Both the position numbers and the translations under genes were made by a program. Source: Prevotella sp. UBA3208 (GTDB lineage Bacteria; Bacteroidota; Bacteroidia; Bacteroidales; Bacteroidaceae). Taken from it: a stretch of DNA of 7,484 bases. Each line of letters opens with the position of its first letter. The first letter of the stretch is position 1. The notes below the pieces were generated by a model. The model was given only the letters and a program-made list of their open reading frames with translations, had not been told where the DNA came from and did not search any database. Positions 6,617-7,484 of the stretch are shown piece by piece. The stretch spans positions 1-7,484 of the forward strand of contig DEWO01000116.1 in assembly GCA_002363695.1 (NCBI GenBank), in the 5' to 3' direction.

Positions 6617-6648
6617 AATTTGATTATTTGTCATTTATCATTTATAAA
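6617..6648 (-). repeat. A/T-rich repeat across the transketolase stop and kinase leader
   Basis: In the gene direction AAATGAT, AAATGAC and AAATAATC units follow one another across the last codons and TGA stop (6631-6633) of the transketolase gene and into the 19-bp gap before the kinase ATG. The repeat thus begins inside the coding end. There is no strong Shine-Dalgarno sequence, only a weak TTAGGTT next to the ATG. Confidence 0.45.
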
Positions 6649-7484
6649 GTCTATAGTGGACTTGACGATGCCTTCAGCGTCGAGACCGTAGTGGTGGAAA
6701 ATCTCAGCATTGGTGCCGTGGACGACGTTCTCGTCAGGAATGCCGAGGATGCGTACGGGGACGGGATGCTCGCTGACGGTCTCGCAGACCATGGCACCTA
6801 ATCCGCCAAACTGTGAGTGCTCCTCGACGGTGACAATGCGTCCCGTCTCGCGGGCAGCCTTCAGGATGGCCTCTGTGTCGAAAGGTTTCAGCCACGAGCA
6901 GTCCAGCACACGGGCTGCAATGCCCTGCTCCTTTAGCTTCAGTCCTGCTTGCCAGGCGTGGTAGACGGTCTCGCCCGTAGCCACGATGGTGACGTCCTTG
7001 CCGTCCAATATCTGGATGGCCTTGCCTACCTCGAACTGGAAATCATCGTTCTCATAGACGTCAGGCACGGCAGCACGACCTACGCGTACGTAGCACGGCT
7101 TGTCGTAGTTGACCAGCAGCTTCACCAGTTTCTTCGTCACGCGCCAGTCGGAGGGCAGACAGACCGTCATGCCGGGGAAGGTGCGCAGCACGGCAATGTC
7201 GTGCAGCGAGTGGTGGGTGGCTCCGAGTGCTCCATATGCCACACCGCCCGAGACACCCAAAATGGTGACGGGATTCTCCGAGTAGGCCAGGTCCACCTTG
7301 ACCTGCTCTAAGCTTCGTGCCACATAGAAGCAGGCCGGTCCACAGCAGAAGACCTTCTTGCCCGAGTGTGCCAGTCCGGCCGAGATACCTACGGCATCCT
7401 GTTCGGCAATGCCGCACTCCACAAACTGCTCGGGCAGTGCAGCAGCATAGTCTCCCAGTGTCACCGAGCCACGTGCGTCAGTGG
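6631..7484 (-). CDS. Transketolase, C-terminal subunit (partial, start beyond window; candidate apulose-4-phosphate transketolase subunit B)
   Basis: 283 sense codons are visible; the frame is open to the right edge and the true start lies outside. A GTG at 7462-7464 is not the start: TDARGS upstream in the same frame is family sequence. The fragment holds the pyrimidine-binding half of the thiamine-diphosphate site, with the activating Glu in ECGIAEQD (fragment residue 27) and the GATHHSLHD motif (about 87-95), then the transketolase C-terminal domain (about 163-283, with TVEEHSQFGGLG). Such short proteins work with a separate N-terminal subunit binding the diphosphate of the cofactor; by analogy with other split transketolases, that gene should lie just beyond 7484. 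Transketolases move a two-carbon ketol unit between sugar phosphates. With the kinase 19 bp downstream and the isomerase after it, it probably acts on the phosphorylated ketose they make. Confidence 0.92.
   Translation of the reverse strand, partial: TDARGSVTLGDYAAALPEQFVECGIAEQDAVGISAGLAHSGKKVFCCGPACFYVARSLEQVKVDLAYSENPVTILGVSGGVAYGALGATHHSLHDIAVLRTFPGMTVCLPSDWRVTKKLVKLLVNYDKPCYVRVGRAAVPDVYENDDFQFEVGKAIQILDGKDVTIVATGETVYHAWQAGLKLKEQGIAARVLDCSWLKPFDTEAILKAARETGRIVTVEEHSQFGGLGAMVCETVSEHPVPVRILGIPDENVVHGTNAEIFHHYGLDAEGIVKSTIDFINDK

Noticed and set aside
7462..7464. GTG as the start codon of the transketolase subunit
   Set aside because: The in-frame codons before it encode TDARGS, part of the conserved transketolase block, so the gene continues past the window edge.
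5109..7484. L-fucose or sulfoquinovose catabolism as the role of the cluster
   Set aside because: Fucose degradation needs a class II aldolase, which is absent from the visible part; the sulfoquinovose transketolase route has no sugar kinase. Neither fits all three genes.

Overview
The window looks like a chromosomal segment from a Bacteroidota bacterium, most likely a Bacteroidales/Prevotella-type gut or rumen anaerobe. The evidence is a textbook Bacteroidetes promoter (TTTG, 20 nt, TAnnTTTG) in front of rimP, start codons without a clear Shine-Dalgarno sequence and with A/T-rich leaders instead, a short NusA with a single C-terminal acidic-repeat-like domain, and an IF2 with a long low-complexity N-terminal arm. 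Every gene I can support lies on the minus strand, so transcription runs from high to low coordinates.

Right part (7484 down to 3622): a three-gene sugar-catabolic cluster, cut by the right edge. It holds the C-terminal subunit of a split transketolase (partial), a GlpK-like FGGY carbohydrate kinase, and a FucI/AraA-type ketol isomerase. Gaps are 19 and 62 bp, as in one operon. The kinase keeps the FGGY core but has lost three of the residues that hold glycerol in E. coli GlpK, so 'glycerol kinase' is probably a wrong label. Isomerase + kinase + split transketolase matches the logic of the transketolase route for the branched plant pentose D-apiose (apiose to apulose, to apulose 4-phosphate, to xylulose 5-phosphate and dihydroxyacetone phosphate). 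This is my best hypothesis; a D-arabinose/D-ribulose type route is the main alternative.

Middle (3621 to 3413): a 209-bp gene-free gap. It holds a weak terminator-like element for the sugar cluster, the promoter of the next operon, and a strong hairpin followed by a T-tract in the rimP leader. That hairpin could attenuate an operon that encodes the termination factor NusA.

Left part (3412 down to 1): the conserved rimP-nusA-infB operon (30S maturation, transcription elongation/termination, translation initiation), with spacers of 28 and 35 bp. infB is complete at its start but cut by the left edge within the GTPase domain.

Two non-genic patterns stand out. Each spacer between operon genes is built from its own short A/T-rich repeat; in three of the four it begins in, across or just before the upstream stop codon. 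A GC-rich, partly palindromic 45-bp segment, exactly 15 codons, sits in frame inside the kinase gene where E. coli GlpK has a shorter surface region.
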